A stretch of 58,954 nt of DNA, from assembly GCF_000513195.1 (NCBI RefSeq), contig NZ_CBVI010000056.1:1-58954 (forward strand), written 5' to 3'. Under the pieces are notes generated by a model. It did not search any database. It was not told the origin of the DNA and saw only the letters and a program-made list of their open reading frames with translations. This DNA is from Bacteroides timonensis. Its GTDB lineage: Bacteria; Bacteroidota; Bacteroidia; Bacteroidales; Bacteroidaceae. Positions 16,924 to 25,500 of this stretch are shown here, one piece after another; position 1 is the stretch's first letter; each line of letters begins with the position of its first letter. The translations under genes and the position numbers were made by a program.

Positions 16924-18639
16924 TTAATTAGGTTGAATATCCTCTATCTGCAACTGTACCTCGCCCCGTTTATGGGTATTTTCTTCAATGGTGTAGCAGA
17001 TATCAAACGAACGCTTGGTCTTGATGAAGCGTACGTGCGAACTTTGTCCGAAGGCGATGCCGTTCATTACATTATTCGATTTGTTGTCTACCAGTTCCAA
17101 TTTGATATGCTCTTGGTCGCGCCCCACTACTTTGCTGGTACCGTAATCATAGACATTATGCGTACAGAATATCGGTTTCGGATTATCCGGACCATAAGGA
17201 TTGAATTTCTTCAGGTCACTAAAGAATTTCGGAGAAATATCCCTGAAATCTATCTCTGCATCGATATTTATGACCGCACTTGTCTGTTCCGGTAGGATGT
17301 TCTGTGAAACGAATTCCTCGAAGCGTTTGGTAAAGGCGGGAACATTCTCCACTTTCATCGAAAGACCGGCTGCATAGGTATGACCACCGAAATTTTCCAG
17401 CAGATCACGGCAATATTCAATCGCCTTATACACGTCAAAGCCGGATACGGAACGGGCGGAACCTGTTGCCATATCATCCGTACGGGTCAGCACTACCGCG
17501 GGGCGATAATAAATTTCCGTCAGGCGAGAGGCAACGATACCGATAACACCTTTGTGCCAATCTTCGTTGTATAACACGATAGAACGGCGTTCGGCAAGTC
17601 CTTCCAGGTCAGCTACAATCTGGTTGGCTTCCTCGGTCATGGTCTTATCGAGATCTTTCCGGGTTTCGTTGTATTGATTGATTTGATTGGCTTTTTCCAA
17701 AGCCATGGAAAAATCCTTCTCAGTCAGCAGGTCGACGGCTTCTTTTCCGTTCTGGATACGTCCGGAGGCATTGATGCGCGGGCCTATCTTGAATACGATG
17801 TCGCTGACGGTAATATCTTTTTCCGTCAGTCCGCATACGTCGATAATCGCTTTTAAACCTACGCTGGGATTACTGTTCAACTGCTTCAATCCGTGGAAAG
17901 CAAGTATCCGGTTTTCTCCCATGATGGGAACAATGTCCGAAGCGATGCTTACGGCAACCAGGTCAAGCAGTGGAATGAGGTGATGGAACTCGATGCCATT
18001 GCTGATGGCGAATGCCTGCATGAATTTGAAGCCTACGCCGCAACCGGAAAGGTGCTCGTAAGGATACGTATTATCTAAACGCTTGGCGTTCAGGATAGCG
18101 GCGGCAGGTGGAAGTACATCGTCGGGCACATGGTGGTCGCAGATGATAAAGTCAATGCCTTTTTCTTTGGCATAGGTTATCTCCTCTACAGCTTTGATGC
18201 CGCAATCCAGTACGATAATCAATCCTACACCGGTTTCTGCGGCATAGTCTACCCCTTTGGTAGATACCCCGTAACCTTCGTTGTAGCGGTCGGGGATGTA
18301 ATAGTCAATGTTCGAATAGAACTGTTGAATAAACTTGTAGACCAGTGCCACTGCGGTAGTGCCGTCTACATCATAATCACCATAAATCAGAATACGCTCT
18401 TTCTTTCCCATTGCCTTATTAAGGCGCTCCACGGCCACATCCATGTCTTTCATCAGGAATGGGTCGTGCAAGTCGGGCAACTGCGGGCGGAAAAACTTCT
18501 TGGCATCCTGTGCCTTCGTTATTCCCCGCTGCACCAATAATCCGCCAAGAATCGGGCTAATCCCTAATTCTTGGGCCAACTTTTGGCTTGTCTCTGCCTG
18601 TTCGGGTGTAATGGGTTGATAATTCCATTTGTGAGTCAT
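16924..18639 (-). CDS. recJ: Single-stranded-DNA-specific exonuclease RecJ
   Basis: 571 residues. The DHH phosphoesterase core shows motif I YGDYDVDGTTAV and the DHH motif ICDHHVPDD, with metal-binding aspartates. The DHHA1 domain has NFGGHTYAAGLS, and an OB-like C-terminal domain follows (ending QIEDIQPN). It degrades single-stranded DNA 5' to 3' in recombination and mismatch repair. Length and motif order are standard. It is first in a recJ-recQ pair and divergent from yaaA. Confidence 0.96.
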   Translation of the reverse strand: MTHKWNYQPITPEQAETSQKLAQELGISPILGGLLVQRGITKAQDAKKFFRPQLPDLHDPFLMKDMDVAVERLNKAMGKKERILIYGDYDVDGTTAVALVYKFIQQFYSNIDYYIPDRYNEGYGVSTKGVDYAAETGVGLIIVLDCGIKAVEEITYAKEKGIDFIICDHHVPDDVLPPAAAILNAKRLDNTYPYEHLSGCGVGFKFMQAFAISNGIEFHHLIPLLDLVAVSIASDIVPIMGENRILAFHGLKQLNSNPSVGLKAIIDVCGLTEKDITVSDIVFKIGPRINASGRIQNGKEAVDLLTEKDFSMALEKANQINQYNETRKDLDKTMTEEANQIVADLEGLAERRSIVLYNEDWHKGVIGIVASRLTEIYYRPAVVLTRTDDMATGSARSVSGFDVYKAIEYCRDLLENFGGHTYAAGLSMKVENVPAFTKRFEEFVSQNILPEQTSAVINIDAEIDFRDISPKFFSDLKKFNPYGPDNPKPIFCTHNVYDYGTSKVVGRDQEHIKLELVDNKSNNVMNGIAFGQSSHVRFIKTKRSFDICYTIEENTHKRGEVQLQIEDIQPN

Positions 18640-18827
18640 TTTATATATTGTTTTTTCCTTTTTTCAGTCTCGTGGTTGGAAGAGGTTTCGTTTCTCTCGG
18701 GAAAAGCCTATATTTTTCCAACAAGGCGAAAAGTACGAAAAAGTATGGAAACAGAGGAAGATTATACAGAAAAACTTTGCGCAAAACTTTTTCATGCGAG
18801 CATGAAAGTTCTACATTCGATTTGCAT

Positions 18828-18835
18828 TATCTTTG
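18828..18835 (+). promoter_or_regulatory. -7 box of yaaA
   Basis: TATCTTTG followed by T matches TAnnTTTG, 26 bp before the ATG at 18862. It rules against longer in-frame starts, which would overlap recJ and lie upstream of the transcript start. Confidence 0.5.
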
Positions 18836-18861
18836 TTTCCCAAAAAAACTTAGAACGTGAT

Positions 18862-19626
18862 ATGTTGACATTCATCTCTTGTGCCAAAACGATGACGGCA
18901 CGCACATCTGTAGGAGTCCCTGAAATAACCGTTCCGCATTTTCAGGCGGAAGCAGTACAGAATGTCTTGGATATGGGGCAATTTTCTGCTGCTGACCTGG
19001 AACGTCTGTTACGCATAAATTCCAAGATTGCCGCTGAGAATTATCTGCGCTATCAGGATTTCTTTTCGGAGGTAAATTCTGCGATGCCCGCTATCTGTGC
19101 CTATACCGGTGCGGTGTTCAAACGTATAGTACCGAAAGATTTTTCCGAAGATGATTTTCGTTACGCTCAGGAACACATGCGCATCACTTCCTTTCTGTAC
19201 GGACTGCTTCGTCCGCTGGACGGGATAAAACCTTATCGTATGGAAGGAGATATACGCCTGCCTGAAAGGGGAGGGATGAGTATGTTTGATTACTGGAAAC
19301 CTTTGCTGACGGATTATTTTATAGAGGATATCAAACGGCAGGGTGGCATACTCGTTAATCTTGCCAGTGGTGAGATGAGAGATCTGTTCGACTGGAAGCG
19401 AGTAAAAGAAGAAGTCCGTGTCATTACTCCCGAATTCCAGGTATGGAAAGGCGGGCAGCTAAAGACAATTGTGATATATGCCAAGATGTGCCGCGGAGAA
19501 ATGCTACGCTATATTATTAAAAATCGCATTGAAAATTCCGAAGACTTGAAAGCGTTTACATGGGAGGGCTTCGCATACGATGAGGGACGCAGTACGGATG
19601 AGCATTTGCAATTTACGTTGGTGTGA
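18862..19626 (+). CDS. yaaA: YaaA family peroxide-stress protein (DUF328/UPF0246)
   Basis: 254 residues from the ATG at 18862, the usual family length (about 255). The N-terminus MLTFISCAKTM, the middle YTGAVFKRI and FLYGLLRPLDGIKPYRME, and the C-terminal VIYAKMCRGEMLRYII...FTWEGFAYDE are family signatures. In E. coli YaaA binds DNA and limits iron-driven damage under peroxide stress. The frame stays open upstream to 18571, but that would run into recJ, lacks family similarity and precedes the promoter. It is single gene, divergent from recJ. Confidence 0.93.
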   Translation: MLTFISCAKTMTARTSVGVPEITVPHFQAEAVQNVLDMGQFSAADLERLLRINSKIAAENYLRYQDFFSEVNSAMPAICAYTGAVFKRIVPKDFSEDDFRYAQEHMRITSFLYGLLRPLDGIKPYRMEGDIRLPERGGMSMFDYWKPLLTDYFIEDIKRQGGILVNLASGEMRDLFDWKRVKEEVRVITPEFQVWKGGQLKTIVIYAKMCRGEMLRYIIKNRIENSEDLKAFTWEGFAYDEGRSTDEHLQFTLV

Positions 19627-19639
19627 CCAGCGAAGGTAG

Positions 19640-20278
19640 TTATGATTGCAAAAGCTCCATATATTCTTTGTAGCTGATATATCTTCCTCCCATTGATTTC
19701 AGATGGGGAGTTTCGAACTGGCAGTCTATCAGTACGCCGCCATGTTCTCCGAAGAATTGTGCCAAGTGGATGAGGGCTAACTTGGATGCACTGGGAACCA
19801 GTGAAAACATACTTTCACCGAAAAAGCAGCGCCCCAAGGTGACTCCATAGAGTCCGCCTACTAACTGTTCCCCTTCCCATATTTCTACGCTGGCGGCAAA
19901 GCCCTGTTCATGCAGAAGTGTGTAAGCCTCTATCATCTCCGGACCGAGCCAGGCACCTTCCATATCCATCCTCAGTTCTCCGCACTTACGGATGACTTCA
20001 TCGAAAGCCTGATTGATGGTGACATCGTACTTCCCTTTGTTTATAAGCGTCCGCATGGAGTGGGAGATATGGACTTCGTCGGGGAAAATGACGAAGCGTT
20101 CCAGCGGGCACCACCATTGTATCATTCCCTCCTGAAAAGTGTACCAGGGGAATATCCCGTTGGAGTAAGCCAGGATGAGGCGGTCGGTCGACAGATCACC
20201 GCCCACTGCCAGCAATCCGTCCGGATCGCCGTAGCGCGGATCGGGAAATGTAATTTCGTCAGTTAGTGCAAAGACCAT
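19640..20278 (-). CDS. aat: Leucyl/phenylalanyl-tRNA--protein transferase
   Basis: 212 residues, normal for the family. It transfers Leu or Phe from aminoacyl-tRNA to proteins with N-terminal Arg or Lys, creating N-degrons. Signatures are FPDPRYGDPDGLLAVGGDLS, YSNGIFPWY, WWCPLERFVI, GLYGVTLGRCFFGESMFS and LIDCQFETPHLKSMGGR. It is the last gene of clpS-clpA-aat, 4 bp after clpA, so the enzyme that makes the degron is made with the adaptor and unfoldase that read it. Confidence 0.97.
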   Translation of the reverse strand: MVFALTDEITFPDPRYGDPDGLLAVGGDLSTDRLILAYSNGIFPWYTFQEGMIQWWCPLERFVIFPDEVHISHSMRTLINKGKYDVTINQAFDEVIRKCGELRMDMEGAWLGPEMIEAYTLLHEQGFAASVEIWEGEQLVGGLYGVTLGRCFFGESMFSLVPSASKLALIHLAQFFGEHGGVLIDCQFETPHLKSMGGRYISYKEYMELLQS

Positions 20279-20282
20279 AATA

Positions 20283-22511
20283 TTACTTTGTAGAGAGTTG
20301 TAGGATTAACTGATCTTTGTCTACCCGTATGCAAGTTTTACCACCGGATTTAAAGGGACCGAATAAGATTTCGCGCATCAGGAGTGGTTTCAGATGCGAA
20401 GCTATCACACGGTCCATTTCGCGGGCGCCATATTCGGGCAGGAATCCACGTTGCAATAACCAGTTGCGGGCTTCCGGGCTCAGTTCCATCTCTATCTGGC
20501 GTGCGGCAAGCTTGCTGCTTAGTTCCCCAAGCTTCTTGTCGAGGATAAGTGAGGCCATTTCCCGACTCATATCGTGGAAAACGACAGTAGCGGACAGGCG
20601 GTTGATAAACTCAGGCTTGAAAGTTTTCTTGACTTGTTTCAACATGGCTTCCCCGGCTGTAATCTGACTGCTGAATCCGATGGATGCCTGACGGGCAAAT
20701 TGTGCACCGGCATTTGAGGTCATGATAAGTACCACGTGGCGGCAGTCGGCTTTTCGTCCCTTATTATCCGTAAGAACAGCATAGTCCATTACTTGTAGCA
20801 GAATATTGAATACATCGGGATGGGCTTTCTCTATTTCATCAAGCAGCAGTACGCAGTTGGGAGTTTTGCGGATGGCATCGGTTAATAAACCACCGTCTTC
20901 ATAGCCTACATATCCGGCGGGTGAACCGATTAATTTGGCTACGGTATGCTTCTCGGTATATTCGCTCATATCGAAACGTTGCAGGGAAATACCCAGTTCG
21001 GAGGCCAGCACTTTGGCTACTTCGGTTTTACCTACTCCGGTAGGACCGACGAAGAGCAGGCTTGCCAACGGTTTGTTTTCATCCAGCAGCCCGGCTTTTG
21101 ACATTTGTACGGCTTCCACTACTTGACGCACTGCCTCTTCCTGACCGTAAATTTTGGCACTGATACGTGCATGCAAAGTTTCCAGTGAGGTGGTATCTTC
21201 TTCTTTCATGGCGAGTGCATCTACTTTGCAGATGCGGGCGAGTACATCGGTTATCAATGTCTTGTCCACAATTTGCTCTCCGGAGGGTATAGGGTGAATT
21301 TCACGGTAAGCTCCTGCTTCATCCACCAGGTCGATAGCCTTGTCGGGCAGAAAACGGTCGCTGATATAGCGGACACTCGCTTTGACGGCGTAAGGGATTA
21401 CATCGGGCTGGTAGGTTACTCCATGAAATTCTTCATATTTTTCTTTCAGTCCTTCTACAATATGGATGGTTTCCTCAATGCTCGGTTCAAGTATATCTAT
21501 TTGTTGGAAGCGGCGCACCAATCCTTTGCTGCGGGCGAAGTAACGGTTGTATTCCTCGTAAGTGGTAGAGCCGATGAAACGGATGTCTCCGCTTTCCAGA
21601 TAAGGTTTCAGCATATTGGATGCATCCATGGAGCCGTCTCCTGTACGTCCGGCACCTATCAGATTGTGTATCTCGTCGATATAGATGATGGCACGTCCTT
21701 CATTGCGGACACCTTCCATAATGGTTTTCAGGCGTTTTTCAAAGTCACCCCGGTATTGCGTACCTGCCAGTAGGGTACCTAAATCCAGTTCATAGATACG
21801 GCAGTCGAGGAGTCGTTCGGGGACCTCACGTGCTTCGATGCGGGCAGCGAGTCCGTAAGCGAGGGAGGTTTTGCCAACGCCCGGTTCGCCTACATGCAGC
21901 GGATTGTTTTTCTCTTTGCGACAGAGCACCTGGATGGTTCGTTCCAGTTCAGCTTCCCGTCCGATGAGTGGATTGTGGTCTTGCAGACAGTCATTCAGAC
22001 AAGTTACAAAGCTTCGCCAGGGTTCGCTTTTTTCCTGTGGAGAGGTTTGCAGGTCATCTTCTTCCTCCACTTCTTCATATCGGGAGATGAGTTGGCTGAT
22101 AAATTCGGGTAGATCTTCTTCAAGAGTTTCTTTCAGAATATGGCATGCCCAGGAGTCTTTGAGCTGAAGCATGCTTTGCACTAAATGGGGGACGTTCAAT
22201 GCTTCAGCACTTGAATAGTCTATCATCAGATAGGCATGTTGTATCAGTTCGTTGAGCTGGGTTGAAACTTCCAGTTCATAATCCATGTCTGCGGGAACAC
22301 TTTCCAGTTCTTTCGTGAAATAATTCTCTAAAGAGAAAGCAAGTTCTTGGGTATCGCAGAAACACATATTTAAGGCACTGGCAAAGGGACTCTGTTCCAG
22401 AAATGCACTCAGCAAATGCTCAGGTGTGATAAATTCATGGCGATACGATATCGCCTTTTTTTGTGCAAAGGTGAATGCGCTGTTCACATGCACTGTATTT
22501 TGTATATCCAT
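20283..22511 (-). CDS. clpA: ATP-dependent Clp protease ATP-binding subunit ClpA
   Basis: 742 residues. Order: Clp N-domain repeats (residues 1-145), AAA+ module 1 with Walker A GEPGVGKTS and Walker B IIYIDEIH, then AAA+ module 2 with Walker A GPTGVGKTE and LLLDEIEKAH. There is no ClpB-type middle coiled coil, which separates it from ClpB. ASIGFS near residue 600 is the IGF/L loop that docks on ClpP. It is an ATP-driven unfoldase feeding ClpP. It lies 16 bp after clpS and 4 bp before aat. clpP is not in this window. Confidence 0.96.
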   Translation of the reverse strand: MDIQNTVHVNSAFTFAQKKAISYRHEFITPEHLLSAFLEQSPFASALNMCFCDTQELAFSLENYFTKELESVPADMDYELEVSTQLNELIQHAYLMIDYSSAEALNVPHLVQSMLQLKDSWACHILKETLEEDLPEFISQLISRYEEVEEEDDLQTSPQEKSEPWRSFVTCLNDCLQDHNPLIGREAELERTIQVLCRKEKNNPLHVGEPGVGKTSLAYGLAARIEAREVPERLLDCRIYELDLGTLLAGTQYRGDFEKRLKTIMEGVRNEGRAIIYIDEIHNLIGAGRTGDGSMDASNMLKPYLESGDIRFIGSTTYEEYNRYFARSKGLVRRFQQIDILEPSIEETIHIVEGLKEKYEEFHGVTYQPDVIPYAVKASVRYISDRFLPDKAIDLVDEAGAYREIHPIPSGEQIVDKTLITDVLARICKVDALAMKEEDTTSLETLHARISAKIYGQEEAVRQVVEAVQMSKAGLLDENKPLASLLFVGPTGVGKTEVAKVLASELGISLQRFDMSEYTEKHTVAKLIGSPAGYVGYEDGGLLTDAIRKTPNCVLLLDEIEKAHPDVFNILLQVMDYAVLTDNKGRKADCRHVVLIMTSNAGAQFARQASIGFSSQITAGEAMLKQVKKTFKPEFINRLSATVVFHDMSREMASLILDKKLGELSSKLAARQIEMELSPEARNWLLQRGFLPEYGAREMDRVIASHLKPLLMREILFGPFKSGGKTCIRVDKDQLILQLSTK

Positions 22512-22527
22512 AATCTTCTCCTAATTC

Positions 22528-22836
22528 TTATTCTTCTTCCGGCGCAACGGTGAGCCGGAGTGGAAAATTTTCTTCGCGTGCCATACGGGTGGCTTTCTGT
22601 ACCTTCGATTGTGCAATGTCGTATGTATAGATGCCCACCACTGCCGATTGACTCTTATGTACCTGTAGCATCAGCGTTTCCGCTTCTGCTGCCGATTTAA
22701 AGAATATGGTGGTAAGTATTTTGACGACAAACTCCATTGTGGTGAAGTCATCGTTATAGATGATCACCTTGAAATGCTGCGGCTCGCGCAGGTCTGTACG
22801 TTCCTTTTCTTTGAAAGATGATTGTTGCTGTTCCAT
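22528..22836 (-). CDS. clpS: ATP-dependent Clp protease adaptor ClpS
   Basis: 102 residues. The flexible N-terminal tail (about 20 residues) is followed by the ClpS core with FKVIIYNDDFTTMEFVVKIL, containing the NDD that holds the N-terminal amine of the substrate and the gatekeeper Met. ClpS delivers proteins with N-terminal Leu, Phe, Tyr or Trp to ClpA. It is first in the operon with clpA and aat. The next in-frame Met is within the core, so the start is secure. Confidence 0.96.
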   Translation of the reverse strand: MEQQQSSFKEKERTDLREPQHFKVIIYNDDFTTMEFVVKILTTIFFKSAAEAETLMLQVHKSQSAVVGIYTYDIAQSKVQKATRMAREENFPLRLTVAPEEE

Positions 22837-22844
22837 AATGGGGG

Positions 22845-22852
22845 CAAATTTA
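22845..22852 (-). promoter_or_regulatory. Possible -7 box of clpS-clpA-aat
   Basis: The minus strand reads TAAATTTG followed by C, a full TAnnTTTG match, only 8 bp before the clpS ATG. If used, the mRNA would have almost no 5' leader. No good -33 is visible, so confidence is limited. Confidence 0.35.
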
Positions 22853-23178
22853 TGAAAAAAGAGGCAGATTCAGTAGGGATAGAGTAGTAAATATGTATCG
22901 GAGGAGGAACTTGACAAAATGACAAAATGTAATTTCTGTTGCGCTACATTCCTTTCTTTGAATACAGATGATGGTGGGCTGAGGAAAAATGCAAGGAATT
23001 TCTGTCGGGGAAATGCAATGTGGACGATGGAATGAATATTTTGTGATATTTGGTAAAGAAGAAGGTGGGTGTTTGTGTGCTTAAAGATATAATATTCTTG
23101 TATGTTCTTTCGGAATGCTGTTTTTGTTTGTCTGCCCGTTTCCTCCGAAATAGAAAAATATCGCTTGAATATTGGAAG

Positions 23179-23253
23179 GGCTACACCCTTTTGGGAGGAT
23201 GGCGTCACCCTTTTACGGTTATGGGGTCACCTTTTGGAGCAAAGGGTGTAGCC
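23179..23253. repeat. 22-bp-period array inside a 13-bp inverted repeat
   Basis: CACCCTTTT, CACCCTTTT and CACCTTTTGG start at 23184, 23206 and 23228, an exact 22-bp step, each followed by a G-rich half (GGATGG, ATGGGG, AAAGGG). The outer ends form the perfect inverted repeat GGCTACACCCTTT (23179-23191) and AAAGGGTGTAGCC (23241-23253). It lies in the 612-bp gap between clpS and the next gene. Bases 22853-23178 show no gene. Confidence 0.7.
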
Positions 23254-23283
23254 TTGGCATTTGTTTAGAGAAAAAAAAGACTA

Positions 23284-23353
23284 TGCGTTTGGGGTAAATA
23301 GATGGTGCGTTTGGGGTAAATACATCATCTGTTTCAAGCAAACAGATGATGTA
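23284..23353. repeat. Second 22-bp-period array with 14-bp hairpin
   Basis: TGCGTTTGGGGTAAATA occurs at 23284 and 23306, and a third diverged unit begins at 23328, all 22 bp apart. The third overlaps a perfect hairpin: TACATCATCTGTTT (23321-23334), loop CAAGC, AAACAGATGATGTA (23340-23353). It lies 96 bp downstream of the minus-strand membrane protein stop and may act as its terminator. Confidence 0.7.
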
Positions 23354-23448
23354 AATCTCTAAAATTGCAGATGTAGTTTTCTGGAAGAGGTTATTTGCGT
23401 GAAGTACTTGTTACTAAAAGAAGGGAAAAAAAACATTTGTCTTGTGAT

Positions 23449-24216
23449 TTATGCAATTTGGTGTTGATTTGATGATCCGTTTATTCTTCTTCTTTTCTCT
23501 GCCAATAAGCTCACTATCTTAGCATAAATCAAGAATGGAATTTGTATGATTCCTACTATCCAGATAAAGGAAATTATCGCCATTAAGAAAAGTAGTATTT
23601 TCTGAATCACATTACCATCAGCAGTCTGCATCCTCAGATGGCCGGAAAAAATAATCAGAAGTATTGGAAATACAAGACTCACAATACTCCATATTTTGCA
23701 GAAACTGAATAGCTTTTCATGTATCTGGAAATTTTGCCCTACCTCTGTTAGTGCTACGATGATGGCAATTGTACCGAATATATTAGTTAAATAAAGTCCT
23801 ATACCTGTGCACTCAAGATAATTTCCACAGTCTGCTACTCTTGTCCAAAAGAAATAACTGAAGCATGTTGGAATAATACATGAATAAAATGTAAAGAAGG
23901 GAATCCTCTTTATGGGTTGAATAAATACGTTGATGAAAATGGAGAATAGGATAATATAGAGTGGAATTCTATAATAGTCGAAAATAGAACCTGAAGGAGG
24001 GAGGATGTTAGTTATTACTCCTGCATCATTCATTGTTTGAAGAGGCATATTTATGAGACTAAATTTTCCTTGCAAAGCCTCTTGTGGAGATGTGAGGTTT
24101 AACCAGGGTAGTAAGCAGCTAATAAATAAGATTGCAGAGCAACCGGCTTGCAGCAATGGAGCGAATGAGTTCTTTTGGTTTTTCATAATATTAGTGGTTT
24201 TATGATTCCCTTTCAT
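23449..24216 (-). CDS. Multi-pass membrane protein of unknown function
   Basis: 255 residues from the ATG at 24216, which is preceded by AAAGGAGAG, a strong ribosome site for this genome. A longer frame to 24336 would overlap the thioesterase gene, and an ATG at 24186 gives a 245-residue form. About six membrane helices are visible, among them LLQAGCSAILFISCLLPWL, IILFSIFINVFI and LFLMAIISFIWIVGIIQIPF, with a charged C-terminus. I recognise no family and there are no catalytic motifs. It follows the thioesterase gene on the same strand by 65 bp. The AT-rich base use suggests an accessory gene. Confidence 0.65.
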   Translation of the reverse strand: MKGNHKTTNIMKNQKNSFAPLLQAGCSAILFISCLLPWLNLTSPQEALQGKFSLINMPLQTMNDAGVITNILPPSGSIFDYYRIPLYIILFSIFINVFIQPIKRIPFFTFYSCIIPTCFSYFFWTRVADCGNYLECTGIGLYLTNIFGTIAIIVALTEVGQNFQIHEKLFSFCKIWSIVSLVFPILLIIFSGHLRMQTADGNVIQKILLFLMAIISFIWIVGIIQIPFLIYAKIVSLLAEKRRRINGSSNQHQIA

Positions 24217-24281
24217 GTACTCTCCTTTATGAATTAAGGAGTAGCACAGTGAAAGGGACTTCTTGTATTTCGAGAGATTGT

Positions 24282-24716
24282 TTATTTTTTCTTTCTCAAA
24301 TCCTTTCCTTCGTATTTGCAAATCGCATTGATCCATTCCTCTTCCAGAGGTTTAGACTCATGCTTTTCAAGATCAAAGGTTACCATCACCGAAGTACAGA
24401 CACATTTTACTTCCTGTGTTTCCGTATCAATCACCCGCTGTGCGAGGTGAAAACTTTTAGTGCCGATTTCAGTAACGGCGGTTTGTACTGCGATATGATC
24501 CGAGCCATAAATCTGTGCAAGGAAGTTCGCTTCTATGTGTACGACGACAATGCCGTCTTTCTCCCAATCGACGTCCGGGCATACGGAGGCAAAATACTCG
24601 GTTTTTCCCAAATCATAGAAAGAGAAATAAACCGTATTGTTTACGTGGCCGAACTTATCGACATCATTAAATCGTAGTTGTATGGGCAGGCTGTGGTTAA
24701 ATTGAATTTCTTCCAT
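24282..24716 (-). CDS. Hotdog-fold acyl-CoA thioesterase (4HBT/YbgC-like)
   Basis: 144 residues, a single hotdog domain. The N-terminal LRFNDVDKFGHVNNTVYFSFYDLGKTEYF carries the conserved Asp-X-X-X-X-GHVNN motif of 4-hydroxybenzoyl-CoA-type thioesterases; HIEANFLAQI and ISTEIGTKS-like strands follow. It hydrolyses acyl-CoA thioesters in the cytoplasm; the chain length it prefers cannot be read. It is divergent from tsaC, with back-to-back promoters between the two. Confidence 0.88.
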   Translation of the reverse strand: MEEIQFNHSLPIQLRFNDVDKFGHVNNTVYFSFYDLGKTEYFASVCPDVDWEKDGIVVVHIEANFLAQIYGSDHIAVQTAVTEIGTKSFHLAQRVIDTETQEVKCVCTSVMVTFDLEKHESKPLEEEWINAICKYEGKDLRKKK

Positions 24717-24748
24717 TGTTTTCTCTTAAACTTTTCTATTAATCCGTG

Positions 24749-24765
24749 CAAAAATAGTACTTTTG
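24749..24765. promoter_or_regulatory. Abutting divergent -7 boxes (thioesterase / tsaC)
   Basis: The minus-strand box TATTTTTG occupies 24749-24756 and the plus-strand box TACTTTTG occupies 24758-24765, one base apart; both match TAnnTTTG. The plus start point falls near 24772, so the GTG at 24767 cannot be used and the ATG at 24797 is the start of tsaC. Confidence 0.6.
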
Positions 24766-24796
24766 CGTGTTAATCACTGTATTTATACACCAAGAA

Positions 24797-25360
24797 ATGA
24801 TAGAAGATATTAAAAAAGCCTGTCAAGTGATGAACGAAGGCGGAGTCATTCTGTACCCCACCGACACCATTTGGGGAATAGGTTGTGACGCCACCAACGA
24901 AGAAGCTGTGCGGCGTGTGTATGAGATTAAGCAGCGCTCGGACAGTAAGGCGATGCTTGTGTTGGTAGATTCTCCTGTAAAGGTAGACTTCTATGTGCAG
25001 GATGTGCCTGAAGTGGCATGGGATTTGATTGAAGTGGCAGATAAACCGTTGACGATCATCTACTCCGGTGCGCGAAACCTGGCACCTAACCTGATTGCCG
25101 AAGATGGTAGCGTGGGTATCCGGGTAACGAATGAAGAATTCTCAAAACGGCTTTGTCAACAGTTCCGTAAGGCGATTGTTTCTACATCGGCCAATATCAG
25201 TGGACAACCTTCGCCGGCAAATTACAGTGAGATCACAGAAGAACTTAAGTCCATGGTCGATTACGTAGTGGGCTATCGATGGGAAGAAATGGGACATCCG
25301 AAACCATCCAGCATCATAAAACTGGATAAGGGTGGTGTTATAAAAATTATCCGGGAGTAA
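24797..25360 (+). CDS. L-threonylcarbamoyladenylate synthase (TsaC/Sua5/YrdC family)
   Basis: 187 residues, the short YrdC-only form without the Sua5 C-terminal domain. It makes threonylcarbamoyl-AMP from Thr, bicarbonate and ATP for the t6A37 modification of ANN-decoding tRNAs. Signatures are GGVILYPTDTIWGIGCDATN, KQRSDSKAMLVLV, SVGIRVTNEEF and AIVSTSANISGQPSP. The start at 24797 (MIEDIKKACQ) is chosen over an upstream GTG because of the promoter position. ClC and fmt follow on the same strand. Confidence 0.93.
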   Translation: MIEDIKKACQVMNEGGVILYPTDTIWGIGCDATNEEAVRRVYEIKQRSDSKAMLVLVDSPVKVDFYVQDVPEVAWDLIEVADKPLTIIYSGARNLAPNLIAEDGSVGIRVTNEEFSKRLCQQFRKAIVSTSANISGQPSPANYSEITEELKSMVDYVVGYRWEEMGHPKPSSIIKLDKGGVIKIIRE

Positions 25361-25400
25361 ATAACGGACTAAAAAAGGTATCGTTATTTTGAATCTCTGT

Positions 25401-25431
25401 AAGCTCGGGTATGCCCTGAGCTTGTCGAAGG
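25401..25431. repeat. CCTGAGCTTGTCGAAGG dispersed motif with hairpin
   Basis: CCCTGAGCTTGTCGAAGG occupies 25414-25431. Together with AAGCTCGGG (25401-25409) it folds into a hairpin (AAGCTCGGG / CCCTGAGCTT). The reverse complement, CCTTCGACAAGCTCAGG, is a sequence I recall as recurring between genes in many unrelated bacteria. It lies in the 140-bp gap between tsaC and the ClC gene. Confidence 0.6.
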
Positions 25432-25500
25432 ATTTTCTCTCTTATTATATGGATACGAGAGTAAATTCTTTATTTCGTTTAGATTGGTAAATATAGGTAT

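Noticed and set aside
18571..18861. N-terminal extension of yaaA
   Set aside because: Overlaps recJ, lies before the predicted promoter, and is absent from the family, whose members start MLTFISCAKTM-like.
23050..23268. 72-codon plus-strand frame in the clpS intergenic region
   Set aside because: Reads through the 22-bp repeat array, and has no recognisable fold or start signal.
24217..24336. Longer start for the membrane protein gene
   Set aside because: Would overlap the thioesterase gene; the ATG at 24216 has a clear ribosome site.
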